DNA from: Aurantiochytrium sp. KH105
Taxonomy: Eukaryota > Sar > Bigyra > Thraustochytrida > Thraustochytriidae
DNA: 64,000 nucleotides
Reading direction: 5' to 3'
NCBI GenBank assembly: GCA_003116975.1
Contig: BGKB01000076.1
Coordinates: forward strand, 124,001 to 188,000
Part shown: positions 39,066 to 49,600 of the stretch, piece after piece
How positions within the stretch are numbered: position 1 is the stretch's first letter
How the letters are laid out: the number at the start of each line of letters is the position of its first letter
Position numbers and translations under genes: made by a program
The notes under the pieces: model-generated
What the model saw: the letters and a program-made list of their open reading frames with translations, nothing else
The model's database searches: none
What the model was told of the DNA's origin: nothing

Positions 39066-40913
39066 ATGTCGGTCCCGCCTGCCGCGCGAGCTCTGGAAGA
39101 GGCCTGCTTTGCTGCGGCCTCGCGCGCCGCCGCGACGGGCTTCGCAACGGCCGACGCCGTGGTGGCCGCCATGGGAGGTGTATACGCCTTGCACGAGGCG
39201 ATGCGGCACGCCGGGGACTTTTACTACGGTCAGGGACAGGTGCCTGCGCAGGGCGCCATGCCTCGATGCGTGGAACATCTCTGCGACGTGCAGCGGCGTC
39301 TCGACGCCTTCGTGGCGTGCTTCTTTGTGACACGGCCGCTCGCGTGCTACGCTGACCTCGAGGACGAAGCAGCTCGCATGCTCCGCAGAGAGTGCGTCCC
39401 CACTATGCACGACGTGCGGACTGCTATACTGGGACTTGATGAAAAGACGCCCCCTCCTCTTGCTTTTGCTGCTGGCGGTGGTGCTGCCGATCCAGACGAA
39501 ATCCATATTGATGAAGAGGAAACACTGGCGCCGACCTCCGTGTCTTTTGAGTCCTTCGGCCTTGGACCGCTTTGGGCTCTGCCCATTGTTGCATCGCGAT
39601 TCCCGTGCAAACCTCGGCAACCTTTGAGACAGGACGCGGTTCTCCGCGAACTGCGTACCTTTCATGGCCCGCTCACTGCATTCGCGGCGCACATCATGCG
39701 CACATTCTCAGCTGGAAATCTTGCCATGGAACTTGGAGTGCTTGTCGATGTGCCAGGGCTGGCCTCTCTTCGAGCCCATCTCGTGGAACGTTTCCCAGAT
39801 TGGGCGCATGCGCCCTTTGGAATTGCCGGAGAGGCTGCTCAATCCTTGGAACAGCCTGCGCCATCTCAACGCAGCTCGCGCGGGTTTGGCAAAGTGCCCA
39901 AATTGCGACGGCCACCGGGAAATCCCGCGGCTGCTACGTTTGTGGACAGCGTCGAGAAGGCCATGAAGGCGGCAGACATTCGCTTCTCACCATCGTTCGC
40001 CAAACTTGAAGCCCTTGTGCAGAAAAAGGTGCCTTTGTCAAGTGAAATCGCCAGCAAAGTTGCCACCGAATATGCGTTGCTCCACCTTGGCTCGTCTCGT
40101 TTTCGAGCCAAGCGCTTCTTACGCGAAGAACAAGATGATGAAGCTTGCGAAGAAGAGAGAGCGCCTCCAGAAGAAACCACCGCAGAGGTCGAAAACGTCA
40201 GTGGTGATGCTCGCAAGTCCAGGGAAGAAACAGGTGAGCCAGCAACGACAACGCCAACTGAGAACGTTGTCGCTCCAGAAGCGACCAAAATTGTGTCTGA
40301 ATCAGCGCGAAGCGCTTGCGCTGGACCGAAGACAAATGCTTCGTCGAGTCTTCAAGCAGACAACGAGACGCGTGATCTTGCCGATGGAAGCACGAAACTC
40401 CGAGTCGGTCGGAAGCGATCACACTTTGAAGCCTCGTTGCCACATTTGCACAGTGGCAAGCATATTCGCTGGATCGAGACGGCAGAGCTGGCCGGCGTAC
40501 TTCCAAGCATGGCCGCGCTTGATACTCGCGATGGACGGAAAGCGGGGAGATGGGGAGAGAGTCTAGTCGCGAAATATCTTGCAGCGCAGCATCCGGATTG
40601 GAAAGTCGACTGGATAAACGAGGACAAGGAGTCCCTCGCAAGCTTTGACATCAAAATGACAGAGCGGGCCTCCAACTCCTTTCGCACGACGCGTTTCATT
40701 GAGGTCAAGACTTCAAGGTACTCGAACAAAAACACGTTTGAGATTTCTTTGAATGAATGGGACTTTTTTGCGGGACAACGAAGTGCGTCGATCAATTACG
40801 AGATCTTTCGCGTCTTCAGCGCCGGGGATCCTTGCAGCGTGCGCATAGCCGTCGTTTGTGATCCATTGAAACTTTTGCGCGAACAAAAAGTGCATCTCTG
40901 CTTGGCAGTTTGA
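39066..40913 (+). CDS. Protein with a C-terminal NOV/DUF3883 (PD-(D/E)XK nuclease-like) domain
   Basis: 615 residues. The ATG at 39066 follows an AAAC-rich leader. Residues about 490-615 fit the NO VEIN C-terminal domain (DUF3883): GRWGESLVAKYLAAQ, then DWINEDKESLASFDIK, RFIEVKTSRYSNKNTFEISL and NEWDFF. The D528 ... E546-V-K548 arrangement is the PD-(D/E)XK nuclease-like active-site pattern seen in this family. The domain occurs in plant NO VEIN and in bacterial restriction and defence proteins; its eukaryotic role is poorly defined. The N-terminal 330 residues are helical with no family I can name, and 330-470 is a charged disordered linker. It is convergent with the 7-TM array, 196 bp away. 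Confidence 0.8.
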   Translation: MSVPPAARALEEACFAAASRAAATGFATADAVVAAMGGVYALHEAMRHAGDFYYGQGQVPAQGAMPRCVEHLCDVQRRLDAFVACFFVTRPLACYADLEDEAARMLRRECVPTMHDVRTAILGLDEKTPPPLAFAAGGGAADPDEIHIDEEETLAPTSVSFESFGLGPLWALPIVASRFPCKPRQPLRQDAVLRELRTFHGPLTAFAAHIMRTFSAGNLAMELGVLVDVPGLASLRAHLVERFPDWAHAPFGIAGEAAQSLEQPAPSQRSSRGFGKVPKLRRPPGNPAAATFVDSVEKAMKAADIRFSPSFAKLEALVQKKVPLSSEIASKVATEYALLHLGSSRFRAKRFLREEQDDEACEEERAPPEETTAEVENVSGDARKSREETGEPATTTPTENVVAPEATKIVSESARSACAGPKTNASSSLQADNETRDLADGSTKLRVGRKRSHFEASLPHLHSGKHIRWIETAELAGVLPSMAALDTRDGRKAGRWGESLVAKYLAAQHPDWKVDWINEDKESLASFDIKMTERASNSFRTTRFIEVKTSRYSNKNTFEISLNEWDFFAGQRSASINYEIFRVFSAGDPCSVRIAVVCDPLKLLREQKVHLCLAV

Positions 40914-41109
40914 ACAGCCAAAGCTTCTTTCTCTCTTTTACAACAAGGCTTGAGAGCACGGAGTTTCGCTTTTGCTCCATTCAGCAAAATTCTGCTTTTC
41001 TTTGGGGTCTGAGGGCGTGACGGCCGCTGTGGAAGGCGCCCGTTTGCTATGCTCAATTGCAACCCGACCCAAGCAAGTTTTGCTCCCGCAGTGCGGAATG
41101 TGGAGGCTT

Positions 41110-42090
41110 TCACATCGTTGGTGTTTTGCGTGTAGAAGGTGCCACGCACGTTGCCATGCGAACACGAGCGCCCACCTTTTTCCTCTCCCAGATTTTTTGA
41201 GTGATTGCAAGGGTGCAAATCATGTTGACCGTGCTTGTTAGGGGCATTGCAGTGCCCAGCATAAGTTTGAGGAAGAGGGAACCACTTGCCATTGACCCAT
41301 CGGCGATGATCGAGGTAAATATCATAAAGGCTGTCGTTGAGAAAACAGCGATTGATGCCCAAACGAGGTTCCGGACAACAAGCCGATATATAAGTGTGGC
41401 GTTTGCGGTCTGTACCATCGAGTTTTCACGGATTGCATTCAAGTGCTTTCTGACTGGTTCAAAGAATAGGTACAAGAACGCGGTGGAGAGCGAGGCGTCG
41501 GTCACCACAAAAAACGTAGACTCGCGCCATCCGTATTGCAGTACACACACAGAGTTGTAATGGATCTTGCCACGTATGGTGAGCCACATCATCAAAAGCA
41601 AAAGCGGCACATGGTGGACGGCAACGAGGCAAAATTTCCAGAGCGCCCTTGCGAACCTCGATTGCTTGGTGAGCATGGCCGCTGCCTTGGCCCGCTCAAG
41701 ATAGATAAGATTCGTCGCTGCACACGAGAGAACGAAAAATGCCGGTGACATTGGCGCAACATACGAGCAGTATTCCCAACTCGAGATCGGCACGTCCACG
41801 AAAGAGAAAATAATAAAGGGAATGTCGCTAACGATCTTAAATACCACGTGTGCAAGAAGAATACGATACATGCGCCTTTGCGGAGGTGGACGCGATCCAC
41901 CGCACACGCCATGCAAGGCCAGAATGTAGAGGAGCGCTCCAGCGCCTGCGACACACCCGAGGCCAGCCGAGACCGCCTGAACAGCCCGAGCAATTTTTGA
42001 AGCTTCACTCACCGAACCTTCAATCTGCACCAAGTGCGGTACAACTGACAGCCACCGCTCTCCACTTTTAAACTCCTGTGGCCATCTCAT
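41110..42090 (-). CDS. Seven-transmembrane receptor-like protein, array copy 1
   Basis: 326 residues with seven hydrophobic segments at roughly 38-62, 75-100, 108-130, 150-175, 190-215, 238-265 and 272-297. It is a paralogue of the two genes upstream: shared RRMYRILLAHVVFK before TM2, YLERAKAAAMLT after TM3, FLYLFFEPVRKHL after TM5 and NLVWASIAVF in TM6. A Cys at the start of TM3 (EYCSYV) and one in the second outer loop (SVCVLQYG) match the class A GPCR disulphide pair. It is the most diverged of the three and lacks the HVVR-N-x-T N-terminus of copies 2 and 3. The family is unnamed by me; no DRY or NPxxY motif is seen. Confidence 0.85.
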   Translation of the reverse strand: MRWPQEFKSGERWLSVVPHLVQIEGSVSEASKIARAVQAVSAGLGCVAGAGALLYILALHGVCGGSRPPPQRRMYRILLAHVVFKIVSDIPFIIFSFVDVPISSWEYCSYVAPMSPAFFVLSCAATNLIYLERAKAAAMLTKQSRFARALWKFCLVAVHHVPLLLLMMWLTIRGKIHYNSVCVLQYGWRESTFFVVTDASLSTAFLYLFFEPVRKHLNAIRENSMVQTANATLIYRLVVRNLVWASIAVFSTTAFMIFTSIIADGSMASGSLFLKLMLGTAMPLTSTVNMICTLAITQKIWERKKVGARVRMATCVAPSTRKTPTM

Positions 42091-43203
42091 CTTCTCTGCG
42101 GCTGCGAAAGATTGGCCGTGCGTGTACGAACGAGATGTGCGAAGTCGTTTTGCTCATTCTCTCTCCTTGACAATGCTGTGCGTGCGAATTTAGCCTGCCA
42201 GCCAGCCCGCCAGCCAATTGGAGGATAACTGGATGTAGATGTGGATGCGGATGCAAATTCACCCCCCCCACATAAAAGAGTCTTACCTTCATCATCATCA
42301 GCGGAGTGCTAGCCGCAAGCAATAGCGGCTGTCGACGGCGAGGTGAGATTCATCTCACCGAAAGACCGTAAAGGTGCTGTTCCGGCATGAAACTGACCGA
42401 CTGAATTGCAGCGCAGTAGCGCCAGCTGCAGGCTGCATCTCTCTCGTCGGGCGGAAGTTTGAGGTGGGTGACGCAGCACGCCACTTCCGTGGCAGAAGTG
42501 CCTCGGACCCGGCTCCCGCACCAAATTGCAAGCTATTTGGTGGCGCGAGGCTTCGTTGGGTAGGTATGAAGCTAGGAAACGCGACGAGAACTTTATGCCT
42601 CTTGAGATGTGAAGAAGGATTGCTGGAAGTTTGAAGAGCCGTTGGGTGAGGCTCAAGACCTACTTAGGCTTTTGGGGAATTGCAGCTGCGGCGGTTATGG
42701 CCCGGAGCCGGTCCGGCCGGTCTGGGCGGGGCCGAATGGAGAAAGCAAAGGATTGTTCTGAGCTAAGATTGTGATGTCAATTTGGAAGCACACGAGGCGA
42801 CGTGCTGCAAATTGTTTTAATTTATTTATAAAATCATTTGCAAATTGGTGAGGCTGGTTAGCTTTCGACTCTGTTTGGCCGCCTCATGTTCAACGACACG
42901 AAACTGCTTCTTCTCAGTAAAATTTTGCACAATCTACCAAACATGCGTTTTGAGTTGCGTGAGTCCCCTTCCTGCGAGCAGAGCATGGTCGCTGTTCCTT
43001 CTTCCCAACGAAATTTCAATGCAGCAGACAGGCACTCGTCCTCGCTTAATCGCGTCAAGCAAATTCAAATTAAAAAAAATCATGATGTAAAAAACATTTC
43101 AATGCAGTTCTTTGCCTAGAATGTGAAAGTTATTTCACGTTTTCCTTGTGGAACCACCAACCCCACCCCACATGTTTTATCTTTTGCTCCGTGTACTTCG
43201 CTT
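42091..43203. other. Intergenic region between 7-TM copies 1 and 2
   Basis: A 1.1-kb gap holding the promoter side of copy 1. It has a short C run near 42251, a GC-rich palindromic stretch (CCGGTCCGGCCGG, about 42708-42720) and an AT-rich segment near 42815-42840. Short frames here have no recognisable content. Confidence 0.4.
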
Positions 43204-44196
43204 TTACGTCCCAGATTGTCGCGAAGACGTCACCCGGGAAGTTTTCGCACTCCTGCGAGGAATATTCGAGGCGTCTTTCCTGATGGGCTTCCACACTCCT
43301 AACGTAATTGCCAAGGTCGAAATCATGTTCACAATACCGCAAATAGGCATGAGTACCCAAGCCAAACAGCGAAGGTAGAAGTTCTCTTCCGTGGTTGTAG
43401 TGTCGGCCAAAACAGTGACTGTGATCATATAAATCATTGTTGTGAACACTGCAACAGACGCCCAGAACAAATTCCGCTTCGCTGTTCTTCGCAAGTGTCG
43501 CGTGCTGTCGGCATCGGCCGCCCCTGTATGCGACAGTTGTTTCAAATGCTTTTGGACCGGTTCCAGGAAAAGATACAAAAACGCGAAAGAGAGTGCAGAG
43601 TCCGTTGCTGCAAATACTGAGGATAAGCGCGACCCGTGGTCCTGAATACATACCGATCCATAGAAGACTTTTCCGTGGATGGTCAAGATCATTAGTATCA
43701 ACAGTCCAGGCACTGAGACAACGACGAGTTGACAGGTTTTCCACAAAGTCCTGGCAAATCGAGACGGTTCCGTCAAGGCAGCCGTCGCCTTTGCTCGCTC
43801 CAAGTAAATGACGTAGGTCAAAGTACAAGCGATGACAAAAAAGAGGGCCGGCACGCTTCCAAACACCGAGCAAAGCACCCAATTCTCTGCTGGTGTTCTC
43901 GCGATCCCGAAAACGAAGATGGGTACATCACTGAGCGTCTTGAAGACAACATGGCCAACCACAATTTTGAACATGCGACGTTTCCGAGCGCCCACAGGAC
44001 CCCTCTTCTGCACTAAATCTACGTGAAGCAGAAACCCGAGACACCCAAGCCCCGCGAGAATGCCAATGGCGCCGATTGCGGCCTGAGCGGTCAGCATGTA
44101 TTGCAATTGGTTCGATTCTGGCCATGTCTCTGCACTGACACTTGTGTTCGCGTTGCGTACGACATGCTCCTGGATCACACTTTGAAACCATGTCAT
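43204..44196 (-). CDS. Seven-transmembrane receptor-like protein, array copy 2
   Basis: 330 residues. The outer N-terminus (QEHVVRNANTSVSAE) has an N-x-T glycosylation site, then seven hydrophobic segments. Motifs shared with the other copies: RRMFKIVVGHVVFKTLSDVP, YLERAKATAALTEPSRFART, GKVFYGSVCIQDHG, FLYLFLEPVQKHL and NLFWASVAVF. The TM3-start Cys (WVLCSVF) and loop-2 Cys (SVCIQ) can pair as in class A GPCRs. The C-tail is short and basic with several Ser/Thr, as in receptor tails. Copies 2 and 3 are closest to each other. Signal transduction at the cell surface is inferred; ligand unknown. Confidence 0.87.
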   Translation of the reverse strand: MTWFQSVIQEHVVRNANTSVSAETWPESNQLQYMLTAQAAIGAIGILAGLGCLGFLLHVDLVQKRGPVGARKRRMFKIVVGHVVFKTLSDVPIFVFGIARTPAENWVLCSVFGSVPALFFVIACTLTYVIYLERAKATAALTEPSRFARTLWKTCQLVVVSVPGLLILMILTIHGKVFYGSVCIQDHGSRLSSVFAATDSALSFAFLYLFLEPVQKHLKQLSHTGAADADSTRHLRRTAKRNLFWASVAVFTTMIYMITVTVLADTTTTEENFYLRCLAWVLMPICGIVNMISTLAITLGVWKPIRKDASNIPRRSAKTSRVTSSRQSGT

Positions 44197-44643
44197 TGTC
44201 TCCGTGTTGTGTTGGTTGCCTGACGGCGATGGGCACTTCCCTTGAAAGTTCCTTTACGCTGTCGACGTGGCTGCAGATGTGTGCATGAAAAACCTCGAGG
44301 CAAAAGCTCTCCGGTTTGCACCGCGAAGTCGCCCCTGAACAGACTCTGGAGGAAGGATGCTCAGCTAAGCATTGTAGCTACCAGGGCCGTACCTGGTCGC
44401 AATATAATCTATGGATCACTTTTCTTTCTTTCTTTCTTCTTTTCCAAGCTCGGAGCCATGATGGTTAAATCAGGCCTAGCAACGGCTCTGTTTTCAGTAA
44501 TAAGCTTGCCACAGTTATCATCAAGACCAGATCGCTTTCTTTGGCGACTAAATGCAACAGCTTGCTGCATTTTGATTTCGTTTATAGATTCGAGTGATTG
44601 GCAGTGGAACTGGGAAAGAATAATTTTTTTATACATGAAAAGG
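44197..44643. other. Intergenic region between 7-TM copies 2 and 3
   Basis: A 447-bp gap with a TTTC array (about 44422-44438). It holds the promoter side of copy 2. Nothing else is recognised. Confidence 0.4.
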
Positions 44644-45657
44644 TCATGTCAAACTCGGCCTCTGCGTGGATGCAACTCCCGACGATCCCATTCGCGAAAT
44701 AGGAAGCGTCTGACGCGGGTTTACTCGTTTTCCGCGCGATTTTGAAGGCTTCCAGACACCAGACGTAATGACGAGGGTCGACAACAAGTTTACATTCCCG
44801 CAAATGGGCATGAGAACCCATGTCAGGCAACGTAAATGATAGTTTTCAGCGGTCGTCCCGACACTCGAAACAATTGTCACGGTGATCATGTATACCATGG
44901 TGACAAAAATGGTGATTGACGCCCACACGAGGTTTCGCCTAGCCGTCAACCGCATTTGTCGAGTACTGTCCTGTTCGACACTGCGAGCAGCTAGGGAGGA
45001 CATGGTCCGCAGGTGTGTTTGCACGGGTTCAATAAAGAGATAGAGAAAGGCCAACGATAGCGAGGTGTCCATGAACGCAAAGACGGTAGAGAGACGTGGT
45101 CCATAGTCCTGGATGCATACAGAACCGTAGAATATCTTGCCGTTGATTGACAACCACATAAGAAGGAGCAATCCAGGCACATTTATGACAACAAAGTGAC
45201 AGGCTTTCCAAAGAAATTTGGACAAACGTGAAGGCTCTGTGAGCGACGCGGTAGCCTTCGCGCGCTCGAGATATATCATGTATGTCAGTGCGCAGGAGAG
45301 CACAAAAGCCAAAGGAGGTAAAGTCCCAAAGACGGAGCACCATGCCCAATCTTTCTTCGCAACATCAATAAGAGAAAAGAGAAAGATTGGCACGTCACTG
45401 ATCGTTTTGAAAACTACATGTCCTACAACAATTCTCAACATTTTGCGCTGCCCTGGATTGCGACTCGGGACTCTGCAGCTCACCGCCAAGAGATATGTCA
45501 GACTTCCCAGGCCGGCAACCAACCCAAAGGCTCCTGTTATCGTTTGTGCAGTGCGCATTTTACGCAAGCCAGGCGTCACCTCCCAGTCTTCATCGTTGAT
45601 GCTTGTATTGTTGCTTCGCACCACATGCTCTTCAAAAACTTCTCTCAGCCAACCCAT
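44644..45657 (-). CDS. Seven-transmembrane receptor-like protein, array copy 3
   Basis: 337 residues from the ATG at 45657; the frame runs a little further up only from a non-ATG codon, and MGWLREVFEEHVVRSNNTS aligns with copy 2 at its start. The N-terminus carries an N-x-S/T site, followed by seven membrane segments with the same signatures: RKMLRIVVGHVVFKTISDVP, YLERAKATASLTEPSR, GKIFYGSVCIQDYG, FLYLFIEPVQTHL and NLVWASITIFVTMVYMITVT. The disulphide-type Cys pair is kept (WCSVFG and SVCIQ). The tail is basic and Ser/Pro-rich. It is the promoter-distal member of the array and the closest relative of copy 2. Confidence 0.87.
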   Translation of the reverse strand: MGWLREVFEEHVVRSNNTSINDEDWEVTPGLRKMRTAQTITGAFGLVAGLGSLTYLLAVSCRVPSRNPGQRKMLRIVVGHVVFKTISDVPIFLFSLIDVAKKDWAWCSVFGTLPPLAFVLSCALTYMIYLERAKATASLTEPSRLSKFLWKACHFVVINVPGLLLLMWLSINGKIFYGSVCIQDYGPRLSTVFAFMDTSLSLAFLYLFIEPVQTHLRTMSSLAARSVEQDSTRQMRLTARRNLVWASITIFVTMVYMITVTIVSSVGTTAENYHLRCLTWVLMPICGNVNLLSTLVITSGVWKPSKSRGKRVNPRQTLPISRMGSSGVASTQRPSLT

Positions 45658-46617
45658 CTTCTCTCTCTTGCGCGTCAATTACCCACGTCCTATGCCACGA
45701 TCTCGGCTTTCGGGGTCTGATTTCTATTCTACACCGGAGCAGAATTCAGCCTTGGCAGGTTTGACGTTCCTTTGTGAGCCGTTGAGGGTTTGGGTGAACG
45801 AATTGTGGTTTAGCCTGTTCCCCTTCTTTTCTCTCTCCGGTTGTCGCGCCATTTCGGGATCAGAGACGGCGAGAGTTTCCTGGGCAACGGACTCTCGACC
45901 AACACCTGGGTCCGCTCGATTGCGGGCCAAGTCCGCGGAAAGGGATGGGGAGGGCTGTGGCAACGTAGATTCTTTGCAAATGGGTCCGTGATTTCTGAAG
46001 CAAGAGGGTGCTTCGTAGATTCTTGTTGAAGGCTGTTGGAAGTAGTTTCAGACATGTGTAAACATGAGACGTGCGACGCCACACCGCCAATGGTAGTACG
46101 GAATATAGCCGGTAGGGGCCAAAGAGGGCACAAGACGGTTACCGTGTCACGGCGCGAACCGTCCCTCGAGCCACAAGATTCGACTTCACTAAGGTCGACT
46201 TGCCGCGTCTCTCTGTCTGTTTGTCGACCGGATCGCCAGCCAGCAGTTGTCGCACTAGGTTACTTTACAGTATTGATCTAGTTGTCTGGCCCCGAACTCT
46301 GTCCGAAACAACTGACGCGGAAAATAGTCAATAAAGGTGCGGAGCAGTAACACCCACCCCACCACCCCCCTCTCCCTTCCCTCCCCCTTCTACCGAGCCT
46401 GCAGTGAGCAAGTTGATACAACGTAACGCACGTTCGGTGAATGAAACTGATGTGTCTGCACTTACAATCAGCCCGTGGACGAATAAAAAAATTGGAATTT
46501 GGCATGTCAATTCTTACAATCAGACCATTCACTACGTGGACCAGCAAAGTGTTTTGCCCGCGCAAGACACCCATAGAGCCTACTCCTGAAATTTCTTTGC
46601 AAAAAAAACATGTTTGA
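45658..46617. other. Intergenic region between the 7-TM array and CC2D2A
   Basis: A 960-bp gap on the promoter side of 7-TM copy 3, with a C-rich tract at about 46349-46391. I find no open frame with recognisable content and no RNA gene. Confidence 0.4.
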
Positions 46618-49600
46618 TCAGAATCTAGTGCTGACAATCGTTGCGAGATAAATCCACACAGAGAATACCTTGTTCGTGTAGGGAACCACAAGCACGGCGA
46701 GTGCAAATGTGGTATTGTCGAGCGTAGTGTTGTGAATGTCTGAGTTACGCACAGCACGCAGAATAGCATCCATCTCGGTAAACGTCATATTGAGTGGGAA
46801 ACCGAAAATGCTGTTGTTCGACATTGTTTCGCGCAGGCCCTCGAGGTGCTCTTGAACGAGAGCCGACATGCCACCAGCAAAGCCTTCGAGTTTGTGCTCT
46901 TCCAACGATTCAAGAAGCGCGCGCAACTTGCGCCCCACAATCTTGTTGAAGCGAGTCGTCCCGCGCTTGGCGCGCCAACGACGCATTGACTTTTGGATCT
47001 GCTCCGAGATTTCGCCTTCCAAGTACGACACAAAACGCCGATCGAGCCGCTCATAAGTAAGAACTTCCGTCTGCACGGAGGCCATCTCGATCCGCGGCAC
47101 ACGAGAGGTCCAAAAAGGGACCCAATCCTTGGCATTTTCGAAGTTCCATTTGATCTGCCACGGAGCGCCGTGCTCCTGCACGTTTGCCCAAATGTTGCGC
47201 TCATTTATGACAAGCCCGACGTCGCGAAGAGGACAATTCGCATCTGACACCGCGTAGCATCGGCCCGTCGAGGCATTAAAGAGGAGACGCGTTGCCGAGC
47301 TCGAATCTGCCAATAGGACGTACACCGTTGCGCCCTCGGGAATTCCGTAGCCCATGATAATATAAGGTTCTACCGAAGGTCGATCGCTAAAGAGCCACGC
47401 AAGGTAGTTGCACAAAAGAATTGCGTGTTCTTCCCAATCGCCCGCAGAGATGTCCAGAAACTGCTGCGAGGTACTCCACACGTCATTGCCGCCTTCAACA
47501 AATGCTTGCCAGTCCTCGAGAAAGGGAATGAGGGAAACAAAGCGTACGAGCGCCGGCACCGACTGCAACTCGGAGCCGTCGCGGCCCGCCGGGGGCACCT
47601 GAGGAGCAATGAAACGCGGCGCAAAGATGGCGTCTCCGTCGATGCCGACGCCAAAGACCTGCGTGTTCATTTCCAGGGGGCGCGAAGCCTTGCGCTTCAC
47701 TTGACTCACCCACTGTTTCGCATAGCGAGCAACTTTCGGGTTTTCGCCAGATCCAGGCGCTGTAGAATTCTCGTCTTTTGCTGTGGCCAGTACGGGATCA
47801 AGTGTGGCCATCAAGTAAACGTAGGTTGCATTCGATGCCTCGTCCTGCGCACGTGCAGCCAAATCGCCAAGACTCTGGTTACTGCTTGAACCACGAGCGC
47901 CTTCGTCAATCTCTGCGCCATCGAGAGCGTCCACCCTATCTCCTGCAGCGCCGCGGGAACGCTGAACGTAGCCCAAATTCACAGCTGGCGTTTCAACGCG
48001 AAACATGCCTTCGATACGCCCATTCATATATATTGTCGAGAAAGGAATTGAAAAGCTACCAAGAAAGCGACGCTCCCTTCGCTGAAACATGGCATCCTCA
48101 TTGCGGTAGTCCTCGCCTTGGGTTTCCACGATAACTTCGTCGAACACGTTAAAGTGCACGTGGTCACTAATGCTCTGTAGATTAGCTGGACTAAAGTCCT
48201 TGCGTGGCGGAATAAAGGGTAAGAAGATTGACTCGTTCCAAGTTGGTGACGGGCCTTCTTGCGCCGAGCTGCGTCGTGAGTTGCCTTGAAACTTTACTTG
48301 CACAAAGGACATGACACGCTCCGATCCGCTAGCGGGGCCTTCGAGGTCTTCATCCTCGTCGCCGCCGTCCATCTCGCTCTCCATCCGACTGCTTCCGAAA
48401 CGAGTTCCGTCGTCGCCTTGACCATCTCCACCGCGAGGACTGCGTCTCGTTGGCGATTGCCGCGGGGACCGACGCGGGGACCTGCCCGGGGAGTTCGGGT
48501 ACACGCCATTCGTGACGCGCCGACGAACAGGCACATTTTGAGCTCGCACCACTTGCACAAAGATGGAAGCCTTCTCGACGCTCAAAGAGGCAGGCTTGCG
48601 AACGCGCGGTGCGGGGCGAAGTCTGCGACGAGGCTCAAAGAGTGCTCGGAACATGTCCATGTTTACGCTAAACTGCGGAAGCGGACCCTCTTTGACCACG
48701 CTGCCTACAGGAATGTCCCTGCGCCGCTGCGCATTCACGTTGGATGATTGCAAGCTTCGTACGCGCTGCAGAAAATCGTTCACACGCGCCTTTTGCATCC
48801 TCTGGATCCGTAGCACCTCGGACGATGATCGACTCGAGGCTGCGTATGCATCGTCTTGGTCGAGCTCGAGCTGAGCCTCGGCAGGAAGCAATAGTGTCTG
48901 CAGCGTCTCGTCGCCCCGAATCTCCTCCTCCGACACTGGGATCGGGTGGTGGAAGAGATGAGGCTTGTCCTTGCGCAAGCGCATGAGCGCCACACGTCGC
49001 GACTCGACAAACTTGTCCGCATTCGCCGTCGGAAAGAGCGCGTCACGCAAGAGCGCCTCGGAGCGAAACAACACCCCGCGTTTCGAAGACCACTTGATGA
49101 TATCAAAGAGGCGCAACACCGAAGCATTGCGGGGGTCATTGGGATCAAGTCCTTTGAGTTCTGCGATCAGCTTCTGGAAGTCAACCTCGTTGGCGAAATC
49201 AGGAACTGCATCATCAAATTCCGTGGCGTCTGCAGAGACGCCACCACCCCCTCCAGCCAAATTGCCGCCAGCGAGTTCGCCGGCGTGGCTACCAAGAAGC
49301 CGCCCGCGCGACTCCCCTCGGGTCTGCGTCCACTCTGGAAGTCCGACCAGAGTCCCTACGCCTGCGTCCTGCTCGGGAGAGCTGCCTCGCGCTCCCGCGC
49401 CGGTCCCAGAAGCATCTTCATCTGCTTCTCGCGTATTCCATGTAATCGTTGCTCGGACCTGTCCCGCCGTAAATCGATCCCCCAGCGCAGGGCCAACCTC
49501 GACGTGGTCCATGTGCAGCTGTTCGGCGTACAATTCGCGAAGCGTCTTCGATTTCGCAGCGCCGCTGGGCTTTTCCCATAGCCATTTGCGAATTGGTTTC

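Noticed and set aside
43130-43882. 250-residue minus-strand frame within 7-TM copy 2
   Set aside because: A frame-shifted shadow of the receptor gene, without the membrane pattern or paralogue match.
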